A stretch of DNA of 64,000 nucleotides, taken from positions 682,001 to 746,000 of the forward strand of contig NZ_CP076545.1 in the NCBI RefSeq assembly GCF_018889955.1. The letters are read 5' to 3'. The notes beneath the pieces are model-generated. The model was not told the DNA's origin, did no database searches, and saw only the letters and a program-made list of their open reading frames with translations. How positions within the stretch are numbered: position 1 is the stretch's first letter; the number at the start of each line of letters is the position of its first letter. The position numbers were made by a program, and so were the translations under genes. This DNA is from Collinsella sp. zg1085 (GTDB lineage Bacteria > Actinomycetota > Coriobacteriia > Coriobacteriales > Coriobacteriaceae). Below are positions 9,060 to 17,611 of this stretch, piece after piece.

Positions 9060-10028
9060 ATGAGCAGGCCTTTTGATGTTGTTTGTGTGGGAGCAGCTCT
9101 TGTTGATGTGCCGCTTCAGCCGGTGAGTCGCGATATATTTGATTACGATTCGTATCCACTTAACCAAATTGCTATGACGATTGGTGGTGATGCGATTAAC
9201 GAATCAACTATTTTGTCTCGCCTTGGTGCACGTGTTGAGCTTCTATCTATGGTAGGCGATGATGCGGCGGGAGCTTATATCCTGAAGCATTGTGAGCGCG
9301 AGGGGATTGACTACACTGGCGTGCAGCAACGCGCAGGTATAGATACCTCCATTAACGTAGGACTAATTAGCGCAGATGGCGAGCGCAGTTTTGTTACCAA
9401 TCGAAACGGTAGTCTTTGGAAGCTCTCAATCGATGATATTAATCAACGCTTGATAGCTCGCGGCAGCATTCTTTCGATGGCAAGCATCTTTAATAGTCCT
9501 TTACTCGATAACGATGCCATGGTTGCTATCTTTAAGGTAGCCAAAGCAGCAGGTATGACTATCGTTGCTGATCTCATTAAGCCGCGCCTTGGTGAAACGC
9601 TCGATGATATTGCTGAGGCCTTGTCCTACGTTGATTATTTCTTCCCCAATAATGCTGAAGCAGCATATATGACTGGTAAAGAGCGCGACGAGGATATTGC
9701 TGATGTAATAATGAGTTATGGCGTGAGGCACCTTGCCATGAAAGTAGGTAGACGCGGTGCCTACGTGTGTGGGCTTGATATGCCCGGCGTGATTGTGCCG
9801 GCTATGCCAGGGATTGTTCCTATTGATACAACGGGTGCTGGAGATAACTTTGCATCGGGCTTTATTACTGGTTTGCTTGAGGGCTTAGACCCTAAAGAGT
9901 GTGCAGTGTATGGCAACGTGGCGGCATCGGTGGCGATAGAGTCAATTGGCGCAACAACAGGTATTACGAGTCGTGAAGTTTTTGATGAGCGCCTATATGC
10001 CTATCGAGCACAACATGGTGCGCATTAA
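9060..10028 (+). CDS. PfkB/ribokinase-family sugar kinase
   Basis: 322 aa. Both PfkB signatures are present: GGDAINESTILSRLGARVEL near residue 40, and DTTGAGDNFASGF at 256-268 with catalytic-base Asp262 in the anion hole GAGD. It phosphorylates a ketose or similar sugar with ATP, supplying the aldolase encoded 9 bp upstream. ATG 9060 uses a GGAG site that abuts the aldolase stop codon, so translation is probably coupled. Exact substrate unknown. Confidence 0.88.
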   Translation: MSRPFDVVCVGAALVDVPLQPVSRDIFDYDSYPLNQIAMTIGGDAINESTILSRLGARVELLSMVGDDAAGAYILKHCEREGIDYTGVQQRAGIDTSINVGLISADGERSFVTNRNGSLWKLSIDDINQRLIARGSILSMASIFNSPLLDNDAMVAIFKVAKAAGMTIVADLIKPRLGETLDDIAEALSYVDYFFPNNAEAAYMTGKERDEDIADVIMSYGVRHLAMKVGRRGAYVCGLDMPGVIVPAMPGIVPIDTTGAGDNFASGFITGLLEGLDPKECAVYGNVAASVAIESIGATTGITSREVFDERLYAYRAQHGAH

Positions 10029-10137
10029 GCAGTGGTAATTGCTGTTTTTTGAGTGAGGGTAAGCAGGCGTAGTTTGAGAGTGCCTGCTCATTCATACCTG
10101 CCTGAGAGTACAAACGCTCCACGAAAGAAGGATATAC

Positions 10138-11136
10138 ATGAGATATATGCAATTGGGAAATTCAGGTATACAAGTTTCAAAAATGGGATTGGGAACTTGG
10201 GCAATTGGAGGAGGTCCTGCTTGGAGTGGCGGTCCTGATGAACAAAATGCTATAGACACCATTGTTGAGGCAGTTCAGCACGGCATTAATTTGATTGATA
10301 CGGCTCCAGCATATAATTTTGGCAACTCGGAGCGGCTGGTTGGGCGCGCGCTTAAGCAGGTACATCGAAATCAGGTTGTTTTAGTGACCAAGTGCGGTGT
10401 GGTTTGGAATCGTGAGGGTTCGCCGTGGAATATCGTGGGTAACCGTCAGCTCTATAAGAATCTAACGCCACAATCAGTGCGGCTTGAGCTTGAAGAATCG
10501 CTCAGGCGTTTAGGTACTGATTATATTGATTTATATATGACGCATTGGCCCTCTGTTGAACCATGCTATACCCCCATCGCAGAGACGGTGGCTGAGCTTA
10601 ACCGTTTGAAAGAAGAGGGTAAGATTCGCGCGCTTGGTGCCGCAAATGTCAGTATTGCTCAGATTAAAGAGTATCTTGCGTGTGGTGAACTTGATTTGGT
10701 GCAAGGCAAATACAGCATCCTTGATAGGGCGGTTGAAGACGAGCTGTTACCTTTGTGCCAGCAGAACAATATTGTCATGCAGGCATATTCTCCTCTTGAG
10801 CAGGGGCTTTTAACAGGCACGATTGCACGCGATTATCGTCCTGAACCAGGAAATGCGCGGAGCAATAAAAAGTGGTGGCAACCTGGTCGTATGGAGCGCG
10901 TTATCGATATGCTTGATGCGTTTAAGCCACTTTGCAAAAAATATCATTGCACTATCCCGGCGCTGTGCCTTGCATGGATTATGAACCAAGGGGATGAAAT
11001 AAATCTGCTTACTGGTGCCACAGCCCCTGAACAAATTGGGATGAATGCGCTTGCAGCTAGCCTTGAGCTTGAAACAGCAGATATGCAGTACATGCGTGCT
11101 ATGGCTGAAGCCTTAGATGATGAAGCGTGCATGTAG
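10138..11136 (+). CDS. Aldo/keto reductase
   Basis: 332 aa (beta/alpha)8 NADPH-dependent oxidoreductase. The AKR tetrad is visible: Asp54 and Tyr59 (NLIDTAPAYNFGNSE), Lys85 (LVTKCG) and His136 (YMTHWPS). The C-terminal cofactor-binding segment (LLTGATAPEQI) is intact. In this operon it could reduce an aldehyde released by the aldolase, such as glyceraldehyde, or interconvert the sugar substrate; that is inference. It starts at ATG 10138 after AGAAGGA, 109 bp downstream of the kinase. Confidence 0.87.
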   Translation: MRYMQLGNSGIQVSKMGLGTWAIGGGPAWSGGPDEQNAIDTIVEAVQHGINLIDTAPAYNFGNSERLVGRALKQVHRNQVVLVTKCGVVWNREGSPWNIVGNRQLYKNLTPQSVRLELEESLRRLGTDYIDLYMTHWPSVEPCYTPIAETVAELNRLKEEGKIRALGAANVSIAQIKEYLACGELDLVQGKYSILDRAVEDELLPLCQQNNIVMQAYSPLEQGLLTGTIARDYRPEPGNARSNKKWWQPGRMERVIDMLDAFKPLCKKYHCTIPALCLAWIMNQGDEINLLTGATAPEQIGMNALAASLELETADMQYMRAMAEALDDEACM

Positions 11137-11203
11137 GTAGCACATTGGGTGTTCTCATCGGTTGCTCGACAGAAAGTTAATAGCTGAGAGGGGGAGTGTG
11201 ATT

Positions 11204-12544
11204 ATGCCACAGGCAGGCAAAAAGCCCTCAATCGTAAAGAAGATGTTTATCGCAGTGTTATGTGGTATCGCGTTGGGTGTGGGCGGCATTGTGCTGCGTG
11301 ATACGCTGGGTGCAGATAGTTCAACCTGGCAGCTGATACACTCCCTGCTACTTGTTGACATCACCAGTTCTGAGGGCATACAAGGCATTGGCCTTTTCTT
11401 TATCGTGAGCCAACTCTTTATGCGTTCATTACAGCTTGCTATTGTGCCTTTAGTGCTAACGTCTCTGGCTTTATCGCTTTGCAATTTGGCACAGCCGGCA
11501 AAGTTGGGACGTATTGCCATGCGTACCCTGTTGGGCTTTGTGGGCTTTTATCTTGCATCAGCGGCGGTTGGTGCAAGCTGTGCATATATTGTAAGTGAGC
11601 TTGGCGGCTTTCATGTGGCGCTTCCGGAGTCTGAGGTAACAACACTCACACCGGTTGATGCATATAATCCGCTTGCAACCATCATCAATATTGTTCCAAA
11701 TAACGTGCTAGCAGTTTTATCAAATAACACTTCAATTTTGGCAGTTTGTTTTGTTGCTGTTGTCATGGGCATTTGCATGGCACGTATGGGCAATAATGCG
11801 CAATCACTTAAGAGTTTGATGCAAGCCATTGAAGAGCTTATTCAGATGGCACTCAAGGTTGTGATTGAAAAGATGGGTCCTGTTGCTATTTTTTGCATGG
11901 TATCACGGAGTCTAGCGGTATATGGTACTGAGTATATTCAACCGGCAATTGTTTGGATGCTTACAACGGCGCTGGTATGTTCGTGTCTGGCTTTCTTGCT
12001 GTATCCCTTGGGTATTGCACTTACAACCAAACTCGACCCATTGCCGTTTATGAGAAAAGCCATCAAGATTGCGCTCTTTGGCGCAGCAACGCAATCCTCG
12101 GCTGCAACTTTACCGCTGAATATGCGCACCTGCATTGATGAATTGGGTTGTTCGCCTGAAATTTCGAGCTTTGTTATGCCAACTGGTATGAGTATTCATA
12201 TGAATGGTACAACAACCATGCAAATTATTGCTGTTACCTTTATTGCTGGGGCTGCAGGAACGCCTTTATCACCAATGAGTCTACTTATTGCGGCACTTCT
12301 TGCTATCACCGTTGCGTTAGGGACGCCTCCTATTCCAGCAGCAGGTGCAACTTTGGTCTATGTGGTGATGCTCGGTGTTGGTCTCACCTCCCCACTTGCC
12401 CAAGTAGGATATTCGCTGGTATTGGCAATGAGTTATGTTCCTGGTATGGCTGTTATGCCTATGAACGTGGTGGGAGATGCGGCAGTCAATGTGATTGTGT
12501 GTCATAAAGAAGGCGAACTTGATGCGCAACGTTATCTGCACTAA
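11204..12544 (+). CDS. DAACS-family sodium:dicarboxylate-type symporter
   Basis: 446 aa with eight or more hydrophobic segments. The family core is clear: the serine-rich reentrant loop SSAATLPLNMRTC followed by FVMPTGMSIHMNGTTTMQ, matching the DAACS SSxxTLP and PxGxxxNxxGT motifs. The usual Asn of the second motif is His here (SIHMNGTT). It imports C4-dicarboxylates or acidic/neutral amino acids with sodium. The start at ATG 11204 follows GAGGGGGAG; an upstream TTG at 11162 lacks a site. Last gene of the apparent operon; its link to polyol use is unclear. Confidence 0.85.
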   Translation: MPQAGKKPSIVKKMFIAVLCGIALGVGGIVLRDTLGADSSTWQLIHSLLLVDITSSEGIQGIGLFFIVSQLFMRSLQLAIVPLVLTSLALSLCNLAQPAKLGRIAMRTLLGFVGFYLASAAVGASCAYIVSELGGFHVALPESEVTTLTPVDAYNPLATIINIVPNNVLAVLSNNTSILAVCFVAVVMGICMARMGNNAQSLKSLMQAIEELIQMALKVVIEKMGPVAIFCMVSRSLAVYGTEYIQPAIVWMLTTALVCSCLAFLLYPLGIALTTKLDPLPFMRKAIKIALFGAATQSSAATLPLNMRTCIDELGCSPEISSFVMPTGMSIHMNGTTTMQIIAVTFIAGAAGTPLSPMSLLIAALLAITVALGTPPIPAAGATLVYVVMLGVGLTSPLAQVGYSLVLAMSYVPGMAVMPMNVVGDAAVNVIVCHKEGELDAQRYLH

Positions 12545-12812
12545 CAGTTCTTTGTTGCTTATCTAGGTAGAGATGTAGCTGATTAATTGCTTGGTGCGCT
12601 GTGGTCTGTATTACGCAGCTTAGTGTATAGCGCTATCAATATAGCGCGTTTGTGTGGCGCGGTTTGGCACAGTATGGCGCGGCTTGGCGCAAACGAACAA
12701 GTTCTCATTGCGTCCTTGCCGAGTCAGTTGCGTTTGGCGAGGTGCAAAAACCAGACCCCGATAGTCTTCGTTGAAGGCAATCTGCCTACGCGCGCAAATC
12801 GTTCAACTGCGT
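12545..12812. other. Gap with hairpin and a pair of 20-bp tandem repeats
   Basis: No gene is seen. GCGCTAT-CAAT-ATAGCGC (12630-12647) is a 7-bp hairpin. Two adjacent 20-bp units (12653-12672 and 12673-12692) match at 16 of 20 positions (both contain TGGCGCGG). No T-run follows, so a Rho-independent terminator is not evident. Confidence 0.5.
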
Positions 12813-12818
12813 TATAGT
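12813..12818 (+). promoter_or_regulatory. -10 element positioned for a leaderless gluQ mRNA
   Basis: TATAGT ends 7 nt before ATG 12826 and there is no Shine-Dalgarno sequence between them, so transcription would start at or next to the start codon. Confidence 0.4.
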
Positions 12819-12825
12819 GCTTGGT

Positions 12826-13821
12826 ATGGATACAGCAGAAGCTAACATATCAACACAACAAGAAACGCCATCGAGCAAATTTGGGCCTACGGTGCCGGTT
12901 GGTCGTTTTGCACCGTCGCCCTCTGGTCGCATGCATCTGGGCAACATATATGCCGCGCTCCTAGCTTGGCTGAGCGTTAAAAGCCAAAACGGCCGCATGC
13001 TCATGCGCATCGAAGACCTAGACCCGCGCTCGGCACGCTCTGAGTATGCTGCGCAGCTATTGCGTGACCTTGAATGGTTGGGTCTTACCTGGGATGGTGA
13101 GGTTGTATACCAGCATAATCGTCTTGAGTACTACGAAGCAGCCTTTGATGAGTTGCAGCAGCTGGGGTTGTTGTATCCGTGTTTTTGTACACGCGCTGAG
13201 CTGCATGCCGCAAGCGCGCCTCATGCAAGCGATAACACGCCGCGCTATCCGGGTACCTGCGCCCATCTAAGCCCTGCTGAGCTGGCTGCGCGCACGCAAC
13301 TTCGGTCGCCTGCCTATCGGTTGCGCGTTCCTCAGGCTGTCTATAGCGCACACGATGCTGTACAAGGACAGATTGCTACTCATCTTGCACAGTGCTGTGG
13401 TGACTTTTTGGTGCGCCGAAGCGATGGGGTCTTCGCGTATCAGCTTGTTGTTTGTGTCGATGATGCAGCTATGGGTGTAACCGATATTGTGCGCGGGCGC
13501 GATTTGCTCGATTCTGTCCCTCGTCAGCTCTATCTGCAAGAATTACTCGATTTGCCGCATCCACGATATGCTCATGTGCCCTTACTTGTGGCACCCGATG
13601 GTCGCCGCCTTGCCAAACGAGACCGTGACCTTGATATGGCTGCTTTGCGCGAGCGCTTCAAAACGCCGCAAGCGCTTCTGGGTTGGCTGGCCTATATCAC
13701 GGGGATGGTTGACGTGAATGAGCCGCTCTTGGCAACAGACTTACTTCAAGGCTTTAGTTGGGACGCAATGTGTAAGCGCAGGCACGATATTGTTATTGAT
13801 GGGTCATTGCTGTTCGCATAA
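12826..13821 (+). CDS. gluQ: Glutamyl-queuosine tRNA(Asp) synthetase
   Basis: 331 aa, about two-thirds of a GluRS, lacking the anticodon-binding domain as expected for GluQ-RS (YadB). It attaches glutamate to queuosine at position 34 of tRNA(Asp). The class I HIGH-type motif is PSPSGRMHLGN (30-40), and the zinc site is Cys119-x-Cys121 with Tyr141 and Cys145 (YPGTC). The second motif is RRLAKRDRD in place of KMSKS. The start is ATG 12826 (MDTAEAN), or GTG 12817 just upstream; neither has a good ribosome-binding site. Confidence 0.9.
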   Translation: MDTAEANISTQQETPSSKFGPTVPVGRFAPSPSGRMHLGNIYAALLAWLSVKSQNGRMLMRIEDLDPRSARSEYAAQLLRDLEWLGLTWDGEVVYQHNRLEYYEAAFDELQQLGLLYPCFCTRAELHAASAPHASDNTPRYPGTCAHLSPAELAARTQLRSPAYRLRVPQAVYSAHDAVQGQIATHLAQCCGDFLVRRSDGVFAYQLVVCVDDAAMGVTDIVRGRDLLDSVPRQLYLQELLDLPHPRYAHVPLLVAPDGRRLAKRDRDLDMAALRERFKTPQALLGWLAYITGMVDVNEPLLATDLLQGFSWDAMCKRRHDIVIDGSLLFA

Positions 13822-13907
13822 GAGTAACATTGCTTAAGACGCTGTTTAATACAGAAGTGGTATCAGGTTACAATAGAACTGTCTATACCAGTATCGAAGG
13901 GCTTTGC

Positions 13908-15842
13908 ATGAGTGCACAACAGCTGCATACGCGGTTATCTTTGTGGTCGTATATCAAGTTTTTAGCGGCATTTGTTGTGGCGTTCATAACGTGCGCTGCG
14001 CCTATTGTCGCGCAGGCTGAAAGTTTTACCGTTCCAAAAGTTGCTATCTCTGCAGAAGTTCAGCAGGATGGAAGCTTGCGCGTGAGCGAAGCGAGAACCT
14101 TTTCTTTTAACGATGATGTGAACGGCGTGTTCTGGACGATTCCTTTGAAGGCTAATCAGCAGGGACAGACCTCAAGCATTGATGATATTGGCATTGTTGA
14201 AGAATCTCCTCAAGCAAACTCAGAGCGCACAACCTTTAGCGTGGCTGATTTTGCAAGTCCTGGTCAGCGCGGGGTGTATACCGTTGAGAAGGAGTCTGAC
14301 GGCATTAAGCTCAAAGTATTCTCTCCACACAAAGCCTATGACGAGGTAACATACACCCTGTCCTATACCCTACATGGTGCAGTTATGGCATGGTCAGATA
14401 CTGCCGAGCTGTACTGGAAATATATCGGGTCTGGTTGGGAAGTTCCTTCTGAGCATGTTGAGTTAACGGTGAGTTTTGCCGGTGCTAAGGCTTCGGGTGT
14501 TGCGGCAACAACAGGCGATAGCAATGCAAATTTGCGCGCATGGGGACACGGTCCGCTTAATGGTAGTTTAACCTTGTCATCAGGTGTTCCATCGGTTACC
14601 TATACCGTTGATGCGGTTAACCCTGGTGAGTATGCTGAGGCGCGTGTTAGTTTTCCAGCAGAGTGGGCTTCGCAGCTTGAGCCGGTGAATGAGTCACGTT
14701 TGTCGCAAATTCTGGGAGAAGAACAAGTGCGGGCAGACTACGCTAATGCTAAGCGTGAGCGTATGCGCAAGTGGGTGAATACCCTTCTTATTTTAAGTTT
14801 TGCTGTTCCTGCTGTGTTTTTGGCTGTTATGGCACTTGCTAAGCTCAAAACCGGTTCTGGCCCGGTGTCAAGTTTTCAGGAAAGCTATTTTCGTGATGTG
14901 CCATCAGATGACCATCCGGCTGTGTTATCAGCATTTATGAATGATGAGCATGTTGATAACAAAGCAGTAGTAGCTACTCTGATGAAGCTCACTGATGAGC
15001 GTATTGTGCGTATTGAGCGTGAAACTACCAGCTCACGGGGTATGTTTGGCAAAAAGCAAAAGGAAGACTACACCTTGGCGGTAACCCCCGGGGGAGCGGA
15101 GCGCATCACAAATAAGATTGACCGCCTTGCGCTTGATTTGTATGACATTGACGAGCAAGGCGTGAGTTTTAAGGGCATGCGCTCGTATGTCAAAAAGCAT
15201 GAGTCTGAAGTAGCCTCTGCATGGGGAGATTTTACATCTGAGGTACAAGCTAGACTCGACGCGCGTAATCTGGTTGCAAGCACCGGTATGCTGGCAACAG
15301 TTCTTGGTGCTATAGGCGCACTTGGGTGCATAGCTTTTTGCGTCGTGTGCATATTCATGACAGAGAATCCATTGGCTGCGGTGGGTATCGTGCTGGCAGT
15401 TATTGGTGGGGCTATAGGCACAACCTTCAAGCGTTATACACAAGAGGGTATTGACCTCAAGACGCGCTGTGAAGCTCTTAAACATTGGCTTGAAGACTTT
15501 ACGCGCTTGGGTGAGGCAGTGCCGGGCGATATTGTGCTCTGGAATAAGCTGCTGGTGATGGCAGTGGCGCTGGGCGTGTCGCAGTCTGTGCTTGAAGAGC
15601 TGGCTGCAGCAACACCTTCGGAGTTTGAAGAGGCCTACCAAGATTCAATGTATTATCCCGTCTGGTGGTGGTGTCGTCCGCATCATGGTTTAGGTTTGCC
15701 AACTGCATCTTTGCATGAGGTGAGTAACCTAACGATGTCCACCATAGCAAGTAGTTTCGACAGCTCAGGGGACGGCTTTGGCGGTGGCTTCTCAGTTGGC
15801 GGCGGAGGTGGTGTCGGCGGCGGAGGCGGCGGTAGCTTCTAG
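13908..15842 (+). CDS. DUF2207 family exported membrane protein
   Basis: 644 aa. An N-terminal signal segment (FLAAFVVAFITCAAPIVAQAES) precedes an extracytoplasmic beta-rich DUF2207 domain of about 280 residues. A transmembrane helix follows (LILSFAVPAVFLAVMALAKL), then a cytoplasmic region with two further hydrophobic segments (TVLGAIGALGCIAFCVVC, AVGIVLAVIGGAIG). The protein ends in a glycine-rich tail finishing GGGGSF, a hallmark of the family. GAAGGG lies 6 nt before ATG 13908. Function of the family is not established. It ends at the left boundary of the accessory island. Confidence 0.85.
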   Translation: MSAQQLHTRLSLWSYIKFLAAFVVAFITCAAPIVAQAESFTVPKVAISAEVQQDGSLRVSEARTFSFNDDVNGVFWTIPLKANQQGQTSSIDDIGIVEESPQANSERTTFSVADFASPGQRGVYTVEKESDGIKLKVFSPHKAYDEVTYTLSYTLHGAVMAWSDTAELYWKYIGSGWEVPSEHVELTVSFAGAKASGVAATTGDSNANLRAWGHGPLNGSLTLSSGVPSVTYTVDAVNPGEYAEARVSFPAEWASQLEPVNESRLSQILGEEQVRADYANAKRERMRKWVNTLLILSFAVPAVFLAVMALAKLKTGSGPVSSFQESYFRDVPSDDHPAVLSAFMNDEHVDNKAVVATLMKLTDERIVRIERETTSSRGMFGKKQKEDYTLAVTPGGAERITNKIDRLALDLYDIDEQGVSFKGMRSYVKKHESEVASAWGDFTSEVQARLDARNLVASTGMLATVLGAIGALGCIAFCVVCIFMTENPLAAVGIVLAVIGGAIGTTFKRYTQEGIDLKTRCEALKHWLEDFTRLGEAVPGDIVLWNKLLVMAVALGVSQSVLEELAAATPSEFEEAYQDSMYYPVWWWCRPHHGLGLPTASLHEVSNLTMSTIASSFDSSGDGFGGGFSVGGGGGVGGGGGGSF

Positions 15843-16015
15843 GCGCAAATAAGTTACATCTGTTGTTTTGGCAAAAATGACGAAAAAGTACTCTCTATAA
15901 CCCAGCGGGTCAAAAATTTATCAGCAAAAGTGCAGGTAGATGAGGTATACGTAAAGTTACAATTGTCTCTTTATGCCAAATTAGTCAAAAATGACAGTTT
16001 ATTGCGTCAAATTAG
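15843..16015. other. Island boundary region, no gene recognised
   Basis: AT-rich sequence with several near-repeats of GTCAAAAATgACA and CAAATTAGTCA, between the host DUF2207 gene and the first island remnant. The left attachment site could be here, but I found no convincing partner repeat at the right-hand end. Confidence 0.35.
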
Positions 16016-16135
16016 TCAGTTTTGCCAAATCGACAGGTGTTCATTTTCGTTTGGGAGCAGAAACAAATTGCAGCATATGTTTCTAACCTCGACAAGCTCA
16101 TCATCCTTCGTTGGCGTAATCTCGATATACTCTAA
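16016..16135 (+). pseudogene. 3' remnant of a type I restriction specificity gene (hsdS)
   Basis: A 39-codon open stretch ending in TAA at 16133 reads EQKQIAAYVSNLDKLI. This matches the conserved HsdS C-terminal helix motif (EQxKIAxxLSxLDxLI). The rest of the gene and the hsdR and hsdM genes are absent, and the upstream codons (before FVWEQ) no longer look like HsdS. I read it as a leftover of a lost restriction locus; recognition rests on one motif. Confidence 0.5.
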
Positions 16136-16191
16136 AAAACAAGCAATCTAAGCCTGTGTACTCTAAACTGCATGAATTAGAAGATGGTTTA

Positions 16192-16326
16192 ATGGCGGTT
16201 CGGTATGCTGAGTTTAACGAAAAGTATAATCAGCGTGATATTTCTGCAAGACAAAAAATGAGAGAGCTTGTTGACTCCGACGCTAATAAGGTAACTAAGG
16301 TGTTCAGTACGCTTTTTAAGGGGTGA
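16192..16326 (+). pseudogene. Short conserved-looking fragment, probably C-terminus of a lost gene
   Basis: 44 codons from ATG 16192 (MAVRYAEFNEKYNQRD), open further upstream to a stop near 16119 without a start. No ribosome-binding site is evident. The highly charged helix (ISARQKMRELVDSDANKVTK) looks coding and ends 5 bp before the next reading frame, suggesting it was the first gene of the cassette that follows. Family not recognised. Confidence 0.4.
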
Positions 16327-16331
16327 TGATT

Positions 16332-16750
16332 ATGAGAGCGTATCCACAGGATTATTTGAATGATGTGGTGGAAAATCAGGGAAAACTCTTTGACTTCGTT
16401 GCTCAAAATTTTCCGAGGAAAGACACCGAGGATTTTATTAAGACTTATATGCAAAGCAAAACAAGAAAAAGCATCGATGAAGCACAAGCTTATGTCAATA
16501 CCATGAGTGCTATAGAGTTGTGGGCTACTTTATCAAAACAGAAAATTATGTTTTGAAGCCTGGTAAACCTCTTGCTGGTTTTATGCCTGATTGGATTGGT
16601 GAGTTTTATGCGTATTATCAGTGGTACTACAATATTTCGAGTTCGGAGGTACTGAAAAGAGTACCGCTTGATTTTTTGAAGAAGGCATATCACGGCTTGC
16701 ACGACTTGGAACTTGATTTAGCGGTGCAAAAGGTTGGAGATGAGCGATGA
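16332..16750 (+). pseudogene. Frameshifted cassette gene preceding NADAR, function unknown
   Basis: Two overlapping frames make one protein. The first runs from ATG 16332 (MRAYPQDYLNDVVENQGKL) to TGG at 16521-16523. The second resumes one base out of phase (GYFIKTENYVLKPGKPLAG) and ends at 16750. One G appears lost in the TGGG run at 16521-16524. The joined product is about 138 aa, rich in aromatic residues (WIGEFYAYYQWYYN). Its stop overlaps the NADAR start (ATGA), so the two were translated together. I recall similar proteins beside ADP-ribose-related genes in Firmicutes but cannot assign a function. Confidence 0.6.
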
Positions 16751-17148
16751 GTATAATATGCTTTCACAATCCAAATGAAGAAAATGGTTATTTAAGCAAT
16801 TGGTATTTATCACCTTTTACAGTAGACAAAAAGAGCTTTTCATCAATGGAACAATTTATGATGTATCGCAAGGCGATTTGCTTTGACGATGAGGCGGTAG
16901 CAACAAATATACTTGCAATTGATGATGTTGCGGAAATCAAAGCACTTGGAAGACAAGTATCAAATTATGATGAGCATATTTGGAATGGTATTAGGCAGAT
17001 TGTCGTTTATGAAGGGCTTTTGGCAAAATTCTCACAGAATGAGGATTTGAAAGATAAGCTTAAGTCCACTGGAGAAGCAGTATTAGCAGAATGTGCGGTT
17101 AAAGACTTAATTTGGGGTGTTGGATTATATAGCCCCGTTCTCTCCTAA
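16747..17148 (+). CDS. NADAR-family protein, apparently C-terminally shortened
   Basis: 133 aa. It matches the NADAR (YbiA/DUF1768) fold: an N-terminal FSNxxxSPF-like segment (YLSNWYLSPF), SSMEQFMMYRKAICF, IKALGRQVSNYDEHIW, VYEGLLAKFSQN and DLIWGVGL. NADAR proteins remove ADP-ribose from modified guanine and can act as antitoxins to DarT-like enzymes. The usual C-terminal block with a conserved Trp and GxNxLG is missing: the protein ends ten residues after IWGVG, so activity is uncertain. Start overlaps the previous stop. No ADP-ribosyltransferase gene is seen nearby. Confidence 0.75.
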   Translation: MSIICFHNPNEENGYLSNWYLSPFTVDKKSFSSMEQFMMYRKAICFDDEAVATNILAIDDVAEIKALGRQVSNYDEHIWNGIRQIVVYEGLLAKFSQNEDLKDKLKSTGEAVLAECAVKDLIWGVGLYSPVLS

Positions 17149-17163
17149 TATAAGGAGGAACTA

Positions 17164-17601
17164 ATGCTGTATACCTATGAGTTTGAGGTTATAAATCGAG
17201 ACGGTATGTTTGTATCAATGCCCTTTGGACTAGACGGAGGAACGCAAGGAACTTCTTTGACTGATGCCATCAAAATGTCAGCAGACTGGTTATTTACTAA
17301 AGCAGTCTCTGAGCTTGAGTTTGGGCGCGAGCTCCCTCAATGTGGCTCGCTTGGGAATGTTCCTTGTGAGGGCGGCACGGTAATAGTGGTAGCAGTGAGT
17401 GCATCGATGCATGATGTTGAGAGCGTGAGCGCCGCAGAAGCCGCCAAGCGCTTAGGCGTGAGTACCGCGCGTGTAGCTCAGCTTTGCCAAGCAGGCAGCC
17501 TTGTGTCATGGTCAATTGGTTCTACGCGCATGGTCTCAGTGGCTAGTATTGAATATAGATTAGAACTTGCCCCTCAGGCAGGACGGCCAAAAGAAGACTA
17601 G
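17164..17601 (+). CDS. HicB-like/HTH DNA-binding protein, probable excisionase or integrase regulator
   Basis: 145 aa. Residues 1-60 resemble a HicB-type partial RNase H fold (YEFEVINRDGMFVSMP, TSLTDAIKMSADWL). Residues 88-135 form an HTH_17/MerR-like helix-turn-helix (VSAAEAAKRLGVSTARVAQLCQAG, then SWSIGSTRMV) as in excisionases. Strong AAGGAGG before ATG 17164. It lies 10 bp before the integrase gene, so it likely directs excision or regulates int. No HicA toxin is adjacent. Confidence 0.7.
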   Translation: MLYTYEFEVINRDGMFVSMPFGLDGGTQGTSLTDAIKMSADWLFTKAVSELEFGRELPQCGSLGNVPCEGGTVIVVAVSASMHDVESVSAAEAAKRLGVSTARVAQLCQAGSLVSWSIGSTRMVSVASIEYRLELAPQAGRPKED

Positions 17602-17611
17602 GGGCACGATT

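Noticed and set aside
15033-15641. 202-codon frame antisense to the DUF2207 gene
   Set aside because: Shadow of a strongly biased coding frame; no ribosome-binding site, composition rich in Cys/His/Arg.
17164-17601. HicAB toxin-antitoxin pair
   Set aside because: Only a HicB-like N-terminus is present; no HicA-type gene lies on either side, and the HTH plus adjacency to int fit an excisionase-like role.
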